Assembly: GCF_023898315.1 (NCBI RefSeq)
Contig: NC_064615.1
Location: forward strand, 1,189,117,413-1,189,181,412
DNA length: 64,000 bases
Source of the DNA: Schistocerca nitens
Lineage: Eukaryota; Arthropoda; Insecta; Orthoptera; Acrididae
Direction: 5' to 3'
Position numbers and translations under genes: made by a program. Positions 46,267 through 57,384 of the stretch are shown here, one piece after another (within the stretch, counting starts at the first letter, position 1; each line of letters opens with the position of its first letter). The notes under the pieces are model-generated. The model was not told the origin of the DNA, did no database searches, and saw nothing but the letters and a program-made list of their open reading frames with translations.

Positions 46267-46382
46267 GTAATAAGAAGTTAAGGTCTTAATGAAAAACATT
46301 TTGATTCCTTTCTAATTAAAATTATTATTATTAATAATTAAAATTATCATGTATAATTATTTATAAGTAATGAATATAACAG

Positions 46383-46693
46383 AGGGAAACATTCCACATG
46401 GGAAAAATATATCTAAAAACAAAGATGATGTGACTTACCAAACGAAAGCGCTGGCACGTCGATAGACACACAGACAAACACAAACATACACACAAAATTC
46501 AAGCTTTCACAACCAACGGTTGCTTCGTCAGGAAAGAGGGAAGGAGAGGGAAAGGCGAAAGGATGTGGGTTTTAAGGGAGAGGGTAAGGAGTCATTCCAA
46601 TCCCGGGAGCGGAAAGACTTACCTTAGGGGGAAAAAAGGACAGGTATACACTCACGCACACACACACATATCCATCTGCACATACACAGACAC
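46383..46693 (+). repeat. Dispersed shared repeat, copy 2
   Basis: Begins AGGGAAACATTCCACATGGG and runs through GAGTCATTCCAATCCCGGGA to CACAAGCAGACAT. It is the inverted relative of 48020-48404 and 12336-12556. The RTE fragment begins immediately after it. It lies in the intron upstream of the host terminal exon. Confidence 0.85.
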
Positions 46694-47188
46694 AAGCAGA
46701 CATCTGGCAATGGCAAGGAAAGCGTTTCTGAAGAAGAGAAATTTGTTGACATTGGGTATAGATTTAAGTGTCAGGAGGTCTTTAAGTATTTGTATGGCGT
46801 GTAGTCATGTATGAAAGTGAAATGTGGATGATAAACAGTTTAGACAAGAAGAGAATAGAAGCTTTCGAAATGTGGTGCTACAGAAGAATGCTGAAGATTA
46901 GATGGGTAGAGCACGGTAACTAATGTGGAGGCACTGAACAGAATTGGGAAGAAGGGATCAGTTGGTAGGACACGTTCTGAAGCATCAAGGGATCACCAAT
47001 TTAGTACTGGAAGGAAGTGTGGAGGGTAAAAATTGTAGAGGAAAACCAAGAGATGAATACGCTAAGCAGATTAAAAACGATGTAGGTTGTAGTAATTACT
47101 TGATGAAGAGGCTTGCACAGGACAGAGTAGCAAGGAGAGCTGCATCAAACCAGTATCTGGACTGAAGACAACAACAACAACAACAACA
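46694..47188 (+). mobile_element. RTE-type LINE, 3' fragment
   Basis: Same family as 3087-3961, truncated to about the last 165 codons and ended by (CAA)n. Readable parts are MARKAFLKKRNLLT (46710) and LVGHVLKHQGITNLVLEGSV (46959). Several frameshifts and a deletion after the GRR segment show it is dead. Confidence 0.9.
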
Positions 47189-47805
47189 GGGGGATACAAA
47201 AAGTGCAAATTAAATCTCAGAAATCACTATGATCCAGTGATGTGCTCGACCAAGAGCAACAGTTCAACTTGCTCAATTTTTTACTTGGCTGCAATTTAGG
47301 TGATACGAGTTTACAACCAAAAGCGATAGTAAACCGTTGATGAAACTTGATGAAAGCATAATTCACATTATGTCTTGAATTGAATGAAGATAGTGAAGGA
47401 TGAAGATGTGAATCCTGCCTGATGGCCCCTCTGACCAGCACTCTGCCAGACACTGCCCCCTTCTGAGCCCATTGATGATACTACTAAATGTTTAAATGTG
47501 CACCGAATATGCAATTGTGAGATGAAAGATGGTCTGAGCTTGTATTTTCTTGAAATTTCTTGGTCAGGTCTTTACTAAATTCACAATGGTAATTTAGAGT
47601 AGAGAAAAATTTTTGCCAGGTGGTTTCCTCAACTTTCAATAGATGAACAAAAAAGCAACAATGACTTTGAGTTACTGACTTTCCTCATGCAGTAAAACAA
47701 GGTTGGTGAGGAGTTTTTGAACCACAATGTTACTGGTGATGAGATCTTGGTGTTGCATAAAAATCCAGACCAATATGCCAGTCAATGGAAGGCATCCTTT
47801 GACCT
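47189..47805. other. Unassigned stretch
   Basis: No gene or repeat recognised. Confidence 0.5.
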
Positions 47806-48015
47806 GCCAGGTTAGTGTTGCTTCCTGGACTCTGGTAGACATAGTGGCCCCAGATCGAATCCGCCCGGCAGATTAGTGTGCCGGCCAGTCTTGATACGGT
47901 TTTTAGGCGGTTTTCCACATCCCCTAGGTGAATACTGGCTGGTCCCCACGTCCTGCCTCAGTTACATGACTTGCAGACATCTGAACACGTTCACTCTCTT
48001 CCATGGATTACACTA
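47806..48015 (+). repeat. SINE-like repeat
   Basis: The head contains a B-box-like GATCGAATCCG (47853-47863), followed by GTGCCGGCCAGTCTTGATAC, CGGTTTTCCACATCCCCTAGG and ACTGGCTGGTCCCC. I recall this series as a common orthopteran SINE. The A box is degenerate. It ends near GATTACACTAGACGCA, where the shared repeat begins. Confidence 0.55.
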
Positions 48016-48019
48016 GACG

Positions 48020-48401
48020 CACATATATGTGTGGATATGTGTGTGTGTGCGCGCGCGAGTGTATACCTGTCCTTTTTTCCGCAAATGTCTGCTTGTGTCT
48101 GTGTATGTGCGGATGGATGGATGTGTGTGTGTGCGCGCGCGCGCGCGTGTATACCTGTCCTTTTTCCCCCTAAGGTAAGTCTTTCCGCTCCCGGGGTTGG
48201 AATGACTCCTTACCATCTCCCTTACAACCCACATCCTTTCGTCTTTCCCTCTCCTTCCCTCTTTCTTGATGAAGCAACCGTGGGTTGCGAAAGCTTGAAT
48301 TTTGTGTGTGTGTTTGTGTGTCTATCAACATATCAACGCTTACGTTTGGTAAGTTACATCAGCTTTGTTTTTAGATATATTTTTCCCATGTGGAATGTTT
48401 C

Positions 48402-48404
<3 letters not shown>
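48020..48404 (-). repeat. Dispersed shared repeat, copy 3
   Basis: Inverted relative of 46383-46693, ending (left to right) in CATGTGGAATGTTTCCCTT. Its GT/GC-rich part with GTGTATACCTGTCC is present twice (about 48055-48075 and 48148-48166), so this copy carries an internal tandem duplication. Confidence 0.85.

Positions 48405-48450
<46 letters not shown>
48405..48450. repeat. (TA)n microsatellite
   Basis: About 46 bp of TA repeat at the junction of the shared repeat and the mariner element. TA is the mariner target, so insertion into or beside this tract is plausible. Confidence 0.95.
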
Positions 48451-48452
<2 letters not shown>

Positions 48453-48455
<3 letters not shown>

Positions 48456-49745
48456 GGATATTACAAATCACTGAAGCGATTTCACAGCTCTACAATAACT
48501 TTATTATTTGAGATATTTTCACAATGCTTTGCACACACATACAAAAACTCAAAAAGTTTTTTTAGGCATTCACAAATGTTTGATACGTGCCCCTTTAGTG
48601 ATTCGGCAGACATCAAGCCGATAATCAAGTTCCTCACACACTCGGTGCAGCATGTCCCCATCAATGAGTTCGAAAGCATCGTTGATGTGAGCTCGCAGTT
48701 CTGGCACGTTTCTTGGTAGAGGAGGTTTAAACACTGAATCTTTCGCATAACCCCACAGAAAGAAATCGCATGGAGTTAAGTCGGGAGAGCGTGGAGGCCA
48801 TGACATGAATTTCGGATCATGATCTCCACCACGACCGATCCATCGGTTTTCCAATCTCCTGTTTACGAAATGCCGAACATCACGATGGAAGCGCGGTGGA
48901 GCACCATCCTGTTGAAAGATGAAGTCGGCGCTGTCGGTCTCCAGTTGTGGCATGAGCCAATTTTCCAGCATGTCCAGATACACGTGTCCTGTAACGTTTT
49001 TTTCGCAGAAGAAAAAGGGGCCGTAAATTTTAAACCGTGAGATTGCACAAAACACGTTAACTTTTGGTGAATTGCGAATTTGCTGCACAATGCGTGAGGA
49101 TTCTCTACCACCCAGATTCGCACATTGTGTCTGTTCACTTCACCATTAAGAAAAAATGTTGCTTCATCACTGAAAACAAGTTTCGCACTGAAAGCATCCT
49201 CTTCCATGAGCTGTTGCAACCGCGCCGAAAATTCAAAGTGTTTGACATCGGGTGTCAGGGCTTGTAGCAATTGTAAACAGTAAGGCTTCTGCTTTAGCCT
49301 TTTCCTTAAGATTTTCCAAACCGTCGGCTGTGGTACGTTTAGCTCCCTGCTTGCTTTATTCGTAGACTTCTTCAGGCTACGTGTGAAACTTGCCCGCACG
49401 CGTTCAACCGTTTCTTCGTTCATTGCAGGCCGACCCGTTGATTTCCCCTTACAGAGGCATCCAGAAGCTTTAAACTGTGCATACCATCGCCAAATGGAGT
49501 TAGCAGTTGGTGGATCTCTGTTGAACTTCGTCCTGAAGTGTCGTTGCACTGTTATGACTGACTGATGTGAGTGCATTTCAAGCACGACATACGCTTTCTC
49601 GGCTCCTGTCGCCATTTTGTCTCACTGCGCTATCGAGCGCTCTGGCGGCAGAAACCTGAAGTGCGGCTTCAGCCGAACAAAACTTTATGAATTTTTCTAC
49701 GTATCTGTAGTGTGTTGTGACCATATGTCAATGAATGGAGCTACA
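48453..49745 (-). mobile_element. Mariner-superfamily transposon, minus strand
   Basis: A dead transposase gene plus flanks. The left end CAGGGATATTACAAATCAC looks like a mariner-type terminus next to the TA tract. I do not see a matching inverted end to the right, so that side is probably truncated. The 49745 limit is an estimate. Confidence 0.75.
48570..49615 (-). pseudogene. Mariner-type transposase, frameshifted
   Basis: From the ATG at 49615: MATGAEKAYVVLEMHSHQSV, a helix-turn-helix region, GRPAMNEETVERV, then LVFSDEATFFLNGEV (first catalytic D). A single-base frameshift near 49090 moves the rest to another frame, with FIFQQDGAPPRFHRDV (second D) and WPPRSPDLTPCDFFLWG (third D in CDFF). 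I count 46 residues between the second and third acidic positions, longer than the 34 of classical mariner. The C-terminus YRLDVCRITKGARIKHL is intact. Apart from the frameshift little is wrong. Confidence 0.9.
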
Positions 49746-50049
49746 GTGAATTTATTCCAACAATTTGCAGTTCAGAGAGGCTACCACTTTTCATTGTAAA
49801 GCCTGTCATAACAAATATGACATTCTGGACTTTGATTAAATTCGGAGTGGTACAAGTGTTTTGGATACCTAATTTAATTAATAGCAAATCAGCTTTTGTG
49901 GTTCACTATCCAGCCAAAGTATGCATCACCCCCTGAATTTTATCGTACATCAACTAAAATAAATGTGCATTTTTTAGAATTTTTGGAAGCTACCATTGTC
50001 CTTTGTATAATCTACGAGCAATCTGTAACAAATTGGAGTTTGTGATTTA

Positions 50050-51471
50050 CACTCCTGGAAATGGGAAAAAGAACACATTGACACCGGTGTGTCAGACCCA
50101 CCATACTTGCTCCGGACACTGCGAGAGGGCTGTACAAGCAATGATCACACGCACGGCACAGCGGACACACCAGGAACCGCGGTGTTGGCCGTTGAATGGC
50201 GCTAGCTGCGCAGCATTTGTGCACCGCCGCCGTCAGTGTCAGCCAGTTTGCAGTGGCATACGGAGCTCCATCACAGTCTTTAACACTGGTAGCATGTCGC
50301 GGCAGCGTGGACGTGAACCGTATGTGCAGTTGACGGACTTTGAGCGAGGGCGTATAGTGGGCATGCGGGAGGTCGGGTGGACGTACCGCCGAATTGCTCA
50401 ACACGTGGGGCGTGAGGTCTCCACAGTACATCGATGTTGTCGCCAGTGGTCGGCGGAAGGTGCACGTGCCCGTCGACCTGGGACCGGACCGCAGCGACGC
50501 ACGGATGCACGCCAAGACCGTAGGATCCTACGCAGTGCCGTAGGGGACCGCACCGCCACTTCCCAGCAAATTAGGGACACTGTTGCTCCTGGGGTATCGG
50601 CGAGGACCATTCGCAACCGTCTCCATGAAGCTGGGCTACGGTCCCGCACACCGTTAGGCCGTCTTCCGCTCACGCCCCAACATCGTGCAGCCCGCCTCCA
50701 GTGGTGTCGCGACAGGCGTGAATGGAGGGACGAATGGAGACGTGTCGTCTTCAGCGATGAGAGTCGCTTCTGCCTTGGTGCCAATGATGGTCGTATGCGT
50801 GTTTGGCGCCGTGCAGGTGAGCGCCACAATCAGGACTGCATACGACCGAGGCACACAGGGCCAACACCCGGCATGATGGTGTGGGGAGCGATCTCCTACA
50901 CTGGCCGTACACCACTGGTGATCGTCGAGGGGACACTGAATAGTGCACGGTACATCCAAACCGTCATCGAACCCATCGTTCTACCATTCCTAGACCGGCA
51001 AGGGAACTTGCTGTTCCAACAGGACAATGCACGTCCGCATGTATCCCGTGCCACCCAACGTGCTCTAGAAGGTGTAAGTCAACTACCCTGGCCAGCAAGA
51101 TCTCCGGATCTGTCCCCCATTGAGCATGTTTGGGACTGGATGAAGCGTCGTCTCACGCGGTCTGCACGTCCAGCACGAACGCTGGTCCAACTGAGGTGCC
51201 AGGTGGAAATGGCATGGCAAGCCGTTCCACAGGACTACATCCAGCATCTCTACGATCGTCTCCATGGGAGAATAGCAGCCTGCATTGCTGCGAAAGGTGG
51301 ATATACACTGTACTAGTGCCGACATTGTGCATGCTCTGTTGCCTGTGTCTATGTGTCTGTGGTTCTGTCAGTGTGATCATGTGATGTATCTGACCCCAGG
51401 AATGTGTCAATAAAGTTTCCCCTTCCTGGGACAATGAATTCACGGTGTTCTTATTTCAATTTCCAGGAGTG
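50050..51471 (+). mobile_element. Tc1-like transposon, structurally intact
   Basis: 1422 bp, imperfect inverted ends of 27 bp starting CACTCCTGGAAAT, flanked by TA at 50048-50049 and 51472-51473. It has an uninterrupted transposase. Same length as the dead copy at 33194-34615. Confidence 0.95.
50294..51316 (+). CDS. Tc1-like transposase, uninterrupted
   Basis: 340 codons from the ATG at 50294. I chose this start because the protein then begins MSRQRGREPYVQL. The open frame upstream (from 50003) runs across the inverted repeat into flanking DNA and so cannot be native. Two helix-turn-helix segments (about residues 13-52 and 85-115) flank a GRPR-like hook, RRPGTGPQRR. The catalytic triad is visible as D155 (FSDESRF), D244 (FQQDNARPH) and E277 (SPDLSPIEHVW). 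I count 32 residues between D244 and E277, where 34 is usual for Tc1. Length is typical for the family (about 340). It cuts and pastes its own element at TA sites. Whether it is expressed is unknown. Confidence 0.95.
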   Translation: MSRQRGREPYVQLTDFERGRIVGMREVGWTYRRIAQHVGREVSTVHRCCRQWSAEGARARRPGTGPQRRTDARQDRRILRSAVGDRTATSQQIRDTVAPGVSARTIRNRLHEAGLRSRTPLGRLPLTPQHRAARLQWCRDRREWRDEWRRVVFSDESRFCLGANDGRMRVWRRAGERHNQDCIRPRHTGPTPGMMVWGAISYTGRTPLVIVEGTLNSARYIQTVIEPIVLPFLDRQGNLLFQQDNARPHVSRATQRALEGVSQLPWPARSPDLSPIEHVWDWMKRRLTRSARPARTLVQLRCQVEMAWQAVPQDYIQHLYDRLHGRIAACIAAKGGYTLY

Positions 51472-51473
51472 TA

Positions 51474-51789
51474 GTTAGTGTGGCAGATTTTCTAACTAAC
51501 ATTTTGTGTTACATCTATTTTTCCCTCGAGAGGAGTAGCCCTGTATATTATCTGCATTTATCATAAATCAACTCGGTTTTTGAGTTTGCTAACAACTACA
51601 ATTAATGTGAAGATGTTTTAACAAATTAGTAATTTTTAATGTGTGTTTTTGTGGTGCCTTAATACAAATCTTGTTTTGTTTATCTGCTTCAATTCTTACA
51701 GGAAATTAGCAACTTTTTAGCCTTACAGATTAAAAGATAATCACCAGGTTTAAATTAAAGTCCTTTGTTCACTACCTTGTAATACGTTG
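51474..51789. other. Unassigned stretch
   Basis: No feature recognised between the Tc1 element and the long LINE. Confidence 0.45.
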
Positions 51790-51842
51790 CACTAGTCAAA
51801 ATTCAGCCCCACTGTGAATGCTGCTCTCGAACACAGCACGAG

Positions 51843-52760
51843 TTGTTTGATGTTTGTGAGCTGCTGGAAATTGCCCTGACTATCATCAAACGATTGGCAG
51901 CTGCTGTGAATCTGTGTGTTGGAAGAGCTCCTGAGAGCAGTGTACCTGTGATACATGTGCCAGAGGCACATCAAGTACCATCCTCTTCTGTGAATCCTGT
52001 CTCCTCTGCAGAAAGTTCAGGATCTGTTATTACCCGTCCACTTGACTGTGAGTGGTATGTCAATGGTACTTCTAGGCACCCTGTGCACGGTGGATGGGAC
52101 CACAGAGGACTCAGGGTGTTGTAAGGATCCCACTAACCACCAAGTTCGAGGTGTTGTCTTTCACTGAAACTGACCCATTGGGACTCACTTCACCTGTTGT
52201 GGAGAAACCTGTTTTGTCCAGTGTCAGGAGGGGGCAAACACAAAAGGGTAGGGTCTATTAATTGTCAGCAGTCCAAATGTATGGCGAAAGATGGTAGCCA
52301 TTAGGGAAATGGCAGCAAGGGACAGGAAAGGATACAATATGCACTCGGTGTGTACCCTGGGGGCTCATTCAACATGTTGAAGAGGCTATTCCAGCAGCCA
52401 TTGAGGGAACAGGGTATAACCAACAGCAGATTGTGGCACATGTTCGAAAAAATGAAGTCTGTCGTCTGGGGCCCAAAGTCATTCTTGGGTCAATCCAATG
52501 ACTGGCAGAGATGGTTGAGAAGACTAGCTTTGCGTATGGAGTTTCAACGAAGCTGACAATTTGCGGCATTGGCCCCAGAACTGATTGTGACCCTTTGGTT
52601 CTGAGTCGAGAAGAAAGAGTGAACCAGAGACTTTGAAAGTTCTGTGACAAGCTAGGCTGCGACTTTCTGGACTTGCGCCATATGGCTGAGCCTTTAGGGT
52701 CCCCCTAAATAGGCCAGGTATGCACTAGCAGCTCATGGGTGGCAGGACATAATGGCTTCA
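51843..52760 (+). pseudogene. LINE ORF1 with esterase-like region, broken
   Basis: The first open block (51843-52124) begins with a helical stretch, FDVCELLEIALTIIKRLAAA, which could form a coiled coil. Later blocks in other frames include PGGSFNMLKRLFQQ (52350), LGPKVILGS-like sequence near 52470 and DPLVLSREERVNQRL near 52590. Then comes CDKLGCDFLDLRHMA near 52640. The order resembles the SGNH-type esterase domain of CR1/L2 ORF1 proteins (family knowledge), but the diagnostic GTND box reads RKNE here. Stops and frameshifts are frequent. Confidence 0.55.
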
Positions 52761-53158
52761 TGTCGCATTGGTAACATAACCTTTACCTTCTCTAGGAGGG
52801 TATTCCCCTCGAAAGCCAGAATAAGGCACCAATATAGATGCGATGTCTTTAGGACCCTTCAGACGCTGAGACGTTGCCAAAGCAATCACAGATTGGGTGG
52901 CAGAAGAAGCTTTAATCAACAGGGAGCCTGACCGCATCTTACCCAGACACTCCATTTCGCCAAACCTGTCCTCAACATTCTCCACAAAAAACAATGACTT
53001 TGTGGCAGTGAATGTGTCCCCGTCCATCCTAGTACATACCAGGTAGTGGGAAAAAGAGTTTCATTCCAAGACGGCAAGCCTGGCCCTTCTCCAAGTACAG
53101 AAAGGGCAACAGCCTCCAAGGGCGCGGGGCAAAGTCAGGACATGTGGGGACCAAGCAG

Positions 53159-55605
53159 CAATCGGTATTGTAATTGTAAACTGTCGAAGCTGCATTGGTA
53201 AAGTACCGGAACTTCAAGCGCTGATAGAAAGCACCGAAGCTGAAATCGTTATAGGTACAGAAAGCTGGCTGAAGCTAGAGATAAATTCTGCTGAAATGTA
53301 GTAGTTTATCCTGTAGTGAAGTAGAAGTGGATAGTTTCTGTGAATTATTATCGGCGGAGGTTACACTCAACAACCGAGCCAGGTTAATAATTGGCTCCTT
53401 TTACCGACCTCCCGACTTAGCAGCATTAGTGGCAGAACAACTGAGAGAAAATCTGGAATACATTTCACATAAATTTTCTCAGCACGTTATAGTCTTAGAT
53501 GGAGGTTTCAATTTACCAGATATAGATTGGGACACTCAGATGTTTACGACGGGTGGTAGGGACAGAGCACCGAGTGACATTATACTGAGTGCACTATCCG
53601 AAAATTACCTCGAGCAATTAAACAGAGAACCGACTCGTGGAGATAACATGTTGGACCTACTGATAACAAAAAGCCCCGAACTGTTCGACTCTGTAAGCGC
53701 AGAACAGGGAATCGGTGATCATAAGGCCGTTGCAGCATCCCTGAATATGGAAGTAAAAAGGAATATAAAAAAAGGGAGGAAGGTTTATCTGTTTAGCAAG
53801 AGTAATAGAAGGCAGATTTCAGTCTACCTAACAGATCAAAAAGAAAATTTCTGTTCCGACACTGACAATGTTGAGTGTTCATGGAAAAAGTTCAAGGCAA
53901 TCGTAAAATGCGTTTTAGACAGGTACGTGCTGAGTGAAACTGTGAGGGATGGGAAAAACCCACTTTGGTTCAGCAACAAAGTTAGGAAATTACTGCGAAA
54001 GCAAAGAGAGCTTCACTCCAAGTTTAAACGCAGCCAAAACCTCTCAGACAAACAGAAGCCAAATGATGTCAAAGTTAGCATATGAAGGGCTATGCGTGAA
54101 GCGTTCAGTGAATTCGAAAGTAAAATTCTATGTACCGACTTGACAGAAAATCCTAGGAAGTTCTGGTCTTACGTTAAATCAGTAAGTGGCTCGAAACAGC
54201 ATATCCAGACACTCCGGGATGATGATGGCATTGAAACAGAGGATGACGCGCGTAAAGCTGAAATACTAAACACCTCTTTCCGCAGCTGTTTCACAGAGGA
54301 AGACCGCACTGCAGTTCCTTCTCTAAATCCTCGCACAAACGAAAAAATGGCTGACATCGAAATAAGTGTCCAAGGAATAGAAAAGCAACTGGAATCACTC
54401 AACAGAGAAAAGTCCTCTGGACCTGACAGGATACCAATTCGATTCTACACCGAGTACACGAAAGAACTTGCCCCCTTCTAACAGCCATGTACCGTAAGTC
54501 TCTAGAGGAACGGAAGGTTTCAAATTATTGGAAAAGAGCACAGGTAGTCCCAGTCTTCAAAAAGGGTCGTCGAGCAGATGCGCAGAACTATAGACCTATA
54601 TCTCTAACGTCGATCTGTTGTAGAATTTTAGAACATGTTTTTTGTTCGCCTATCATGTTGTTTCTGGAAACCCAGAATCTACTCTGTAGGAATCAACATG
54701 GATTCCGGAAACAGCGATCGTGTGAAACCCAACTCGCTTTATTTGTTCATGAGACCCAGAAAATACTAGATACAGGCTCCCAGGTAGATGCTATTTTCCT
54801 TGACTTCCGGCAGGCATGCGATACAGTTCCGCACTGTCGCCTGATAAAGATTCTACGGAATATCAGACCAGCTGTGTGGCTGGATTGAAGAATTTTTAGC
54901 AAACAGAACATAGCATGTTGTTCTCAATGGAGAGACGTCTACAGACGTTAAAGTAACCTCTGGCGGGCCACAGGGGAGTGTTATGGGACCATTGCTTTTC
55001 ACAATATATATAAATGACCTAGTAGATAGTGTCTGAAGTTCCATGTTGCTTTCCACGGATGATGCTGTAGTATACAGAGAAGTTGCAGCATTAGAAAATT
55101 GTAGCGAAATGCAGGAAGATCTGCAGCGGATAGGCGCTTGGTGCAGGGAGTGGCAACTGACCCTTAACATAGAGAAATGTAATGTATTGCAAATACATAG
55201 AAAGAAGGATCCTTTATTGTATGATTATATGACAGCAGAACAAACACTGGTAGCAGTTACTTCTGTAAATATCTGGGAGTATGCGTGCGGAACGATTTGA
55301 AGTGGAATGATCATATAAAATTAATTGTTGGTAAGGTGGGTACCAGGTTGAGATTCATTGGGAGAGTCCTTAGAAACAAAGGAGGTGGCTTTCAAAACAC
55401 TCGTTCGGCCTATACTTCAGTATTGCTCATCAGTGTGGGATCCGTACCAGATCGGGTTGACGGAGGAGATAGAGAAGATGCAAAGAAGGGCGGCGCGTTT
55501 CGTCACAGGGTTATTTGGTAACCGTGATAGCGTTACGGAGATGTTTTGCAAACTCAATTGGCAGACAGACTCTGCAAGAGAGGCACTCTGCATCGCGGTG
55601 TAGCT
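53159..55605 (+). pseudogene. LINE ORF2 endonuclease and reverse transcriptase, broken
   Basis: The endonuclease starts near 53165 (GKVPELQALIESTEAEIVIG) and continues in the 252-codon block 53327-54085 with IGSFYRPPDL, DGGFNLPDIDW (the usual GDFN changed to GGFN) and GIGDHKAV. RT parts follow: REKSSGPDRIPIRFY (54405), KKGRRADAQNYRPISLTSIC and QHGFRKQRSCETQLAL (54487-54888), [26 protein letters not shown]-like near 54985, STDDAVVYREV (active-site box, first position altered) near 55050, and RPILQYCSSVWDPYQIG near 55400. Several stops and frameshifts. It is a relative of the 36487-39320 LINE. Confidence 0.85.
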
Positions 55606-56249
55606 TGCTGTTCAGGTTTCGAGAGGGTGCATTTCTGGATGAGGTATCGAATATATATTGCTTCCCCCTACTTATACCTCCCGAGGAGATCAAGAATGTA
55701 GAATTAGAGAGATTCAAACGTGCACGGAGGCTTTCCGGCAGTCGTTCTTCCCACGAACCATACGCGACTGGAACAGGAGAGGGAGGTAATGACAGTGGCA
55801 CGTAAACTGTCCTCCGCCACACATCGTTGGGTGGCTTGTGGAGTATAAATGTAGATGTAGATAGCCAGTGAAGGGACGTCTGCAGGATCCAACCGAAGTG
55901 ACGGCCATTTGAGAGCGGTCAAATTTTTCAGCTTGATACACATCATGTGCCAAGCACCCACCCCTATCTCGAGTGGGCGCCAACTAGCCAGAGCAACGGC
56001 TGTCCAGCAAGACAAGCAACCACTCCTTGGCATACACGGGGAGGAAAGAGCTCAGGTATCAGTAGTGTGATCCTTGTTTTGTCAGGGGGCTCAGCCCTCT
56101 TGGGTACATAAAGCCTCATCACATGGACGGGCTACACGTGCTGGTGACTTAATGCGGCAGAGGGGCTGCAGCGAGGCAGGAAAAGGTAAAGGAAGGGGAG
56201 GAGAAGAATCCACGCCATAGACGCTAGGGAGGGAATTCGCCCTCAAATG

Positions 56250-57310
56250 GCTCACTCTAAAGACAGAAAATTTAGAAGTGGAGGTGAGACCGTAAGGGGG
56301 TCCAAACACCAATATGGATGAAAGAGAAAAATGAAAGAGGAACAAAATTGCAGTGAATACAGGAAACCAGGTGGATAGCCAGGTAGACATAAATCAGAAC
56401 ACCGAGAGAAGGGATAGGAGGGGGCAGTGGGGAAGGAGCGAGGATGGGGGTTGGGAGGGGCACAGTGAAGGAAATGCAGCCCAAGAGGGAAGAACGGGCC
56501 CCTTGTGCACCACGCACAAATCGTGAGCCCCTTGCGGGGAGTGGCTGGCTGAAAAGCCTTCTGAATCTGCTTGTAGCATGTATCCCATCTTTTCCAGAAG
56601 ATTGTGCATAGATGCTCAATATCAGGGCCTGACAAGGTGTGTGCCTTGGGGGCAAGTGTCTTTAGGACTCTGTTTTTCTGTACTGGATGATGACAGGTAC
56701 CAGGTTTAAAATACATACTGTGGCCAAACAACCCATGTACTCTCTTTTTAAGTACATCCAGAAATGACAGCTGACCATCCTTCTCCAGTTCCGTGGTGGC
56801 GGTGGCACGAGATAAGTTGTCGCAGAAACTCACTGGACCTCTTCCTACAATGAGAGCAGATCACAATGGTATCATCCACATACCTGAAAAAGCATGTGGA
56901 TTTGTATCTAGCTGTCTCTAAGGTGTCATCCTCAAATTTCTCCACAAATAGGTAGGCAACCACTGGAGATGGGCAGCTTGCCCATGGCCCCTTGTTCTGT
57001 CTGCTTGTAATATTGTTGAATCAATATATGCCTGAACAGGTCCATCAGAGCATCATCAAATTTTTCTGCAGTCAGTTCCAGTGAGTCTTTCCCTGATATC
57101 TCAGTAAATGGGAAGACCACATTAAAACTGATCATTATACCAGATACTGTGATACACAGTTGCTCTACACAGCACAATAAGTCCTCCAACTTGCAGGTGT
57201 GGTGAACACACTTTCCCGCATATAGGCACACCAGTTTCTTCAAATACGTAGCTGCTGAGTACGTCAGTGTGCTGGTCTTACTCAGAATTGGGTGTAGTAG
57301 CACACCCTAT
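56250..57310 (-). mobile_element. Penelope-like element, reverse transcriptase part
   Basis: The minus strand carries adjacent RT pieces in shifting frames; see the pseudogene entry. The 5' and 3' limits are approximate. The pieces at 14736 and 17881-18436 are other parts of Penelope-like elements, not continuous with this one. Confidence 0.75.
56252..57303 (-). pseudogene. Penelope-like reverse transcriptase, broken
   Basis: In order on the minus strand: AATYLKKLVCLYAGKCVHH and GIMISFNVVFPFTEI (palm motif A region; the usual SFDV is SFNV here), then LIQQYYKQTEQGAMG (56932-57303). MVAYLFVEKFEDDTLE and CFFRYVDDTIVI follow, with the YVDD box at 56871-56882. Then comes EKDGQLSFLDVLKKRVHGLFG with CHHPVQKNRVLKTLA (about 56640-56790). 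The series QTEQGAMG, then F-YVDDT, then LPFLDVL is characteristic of Penelope-like RT (family knowledge). Frameshifts at the block borders and the D-to-N change in motif A show it is dead. Confidence 0.8.
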
Positions 57311-57384
57311 TCATGTACTTTGAGTCCTTACAGTCACGATAGAACTGGCACTCTAGTTGTGGTTTGACAACCTTGACAGTCATG

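Larger units (their letters stand above)
51790..55863 (+). mobile_element. CR1/L2-like LINE, long decayed copy
   Basis: ORF1 and ORF2 remnants in order, ending with the same 3' tail type (AAATGTAGATGTAGATAG at 55845-55862) as the LINE at 36487. The 5' limit is the first region that reads as ORF1 and is approximate. Confidence 0.8.

Noticed and set aside
47971-48474. 167-codon open frame rich in Cys, Val and Tyr-Ile
   Set aside because: It lies over the GT-rich shared repeat and the TA tract; no coding signal apart from the repeats.
50003-50293. A longer transposase start at 50003
   Set aside because: The extra 97 codons cross the terminal inverted repeat into flanking DNA and cannot belong to the transposon gene.
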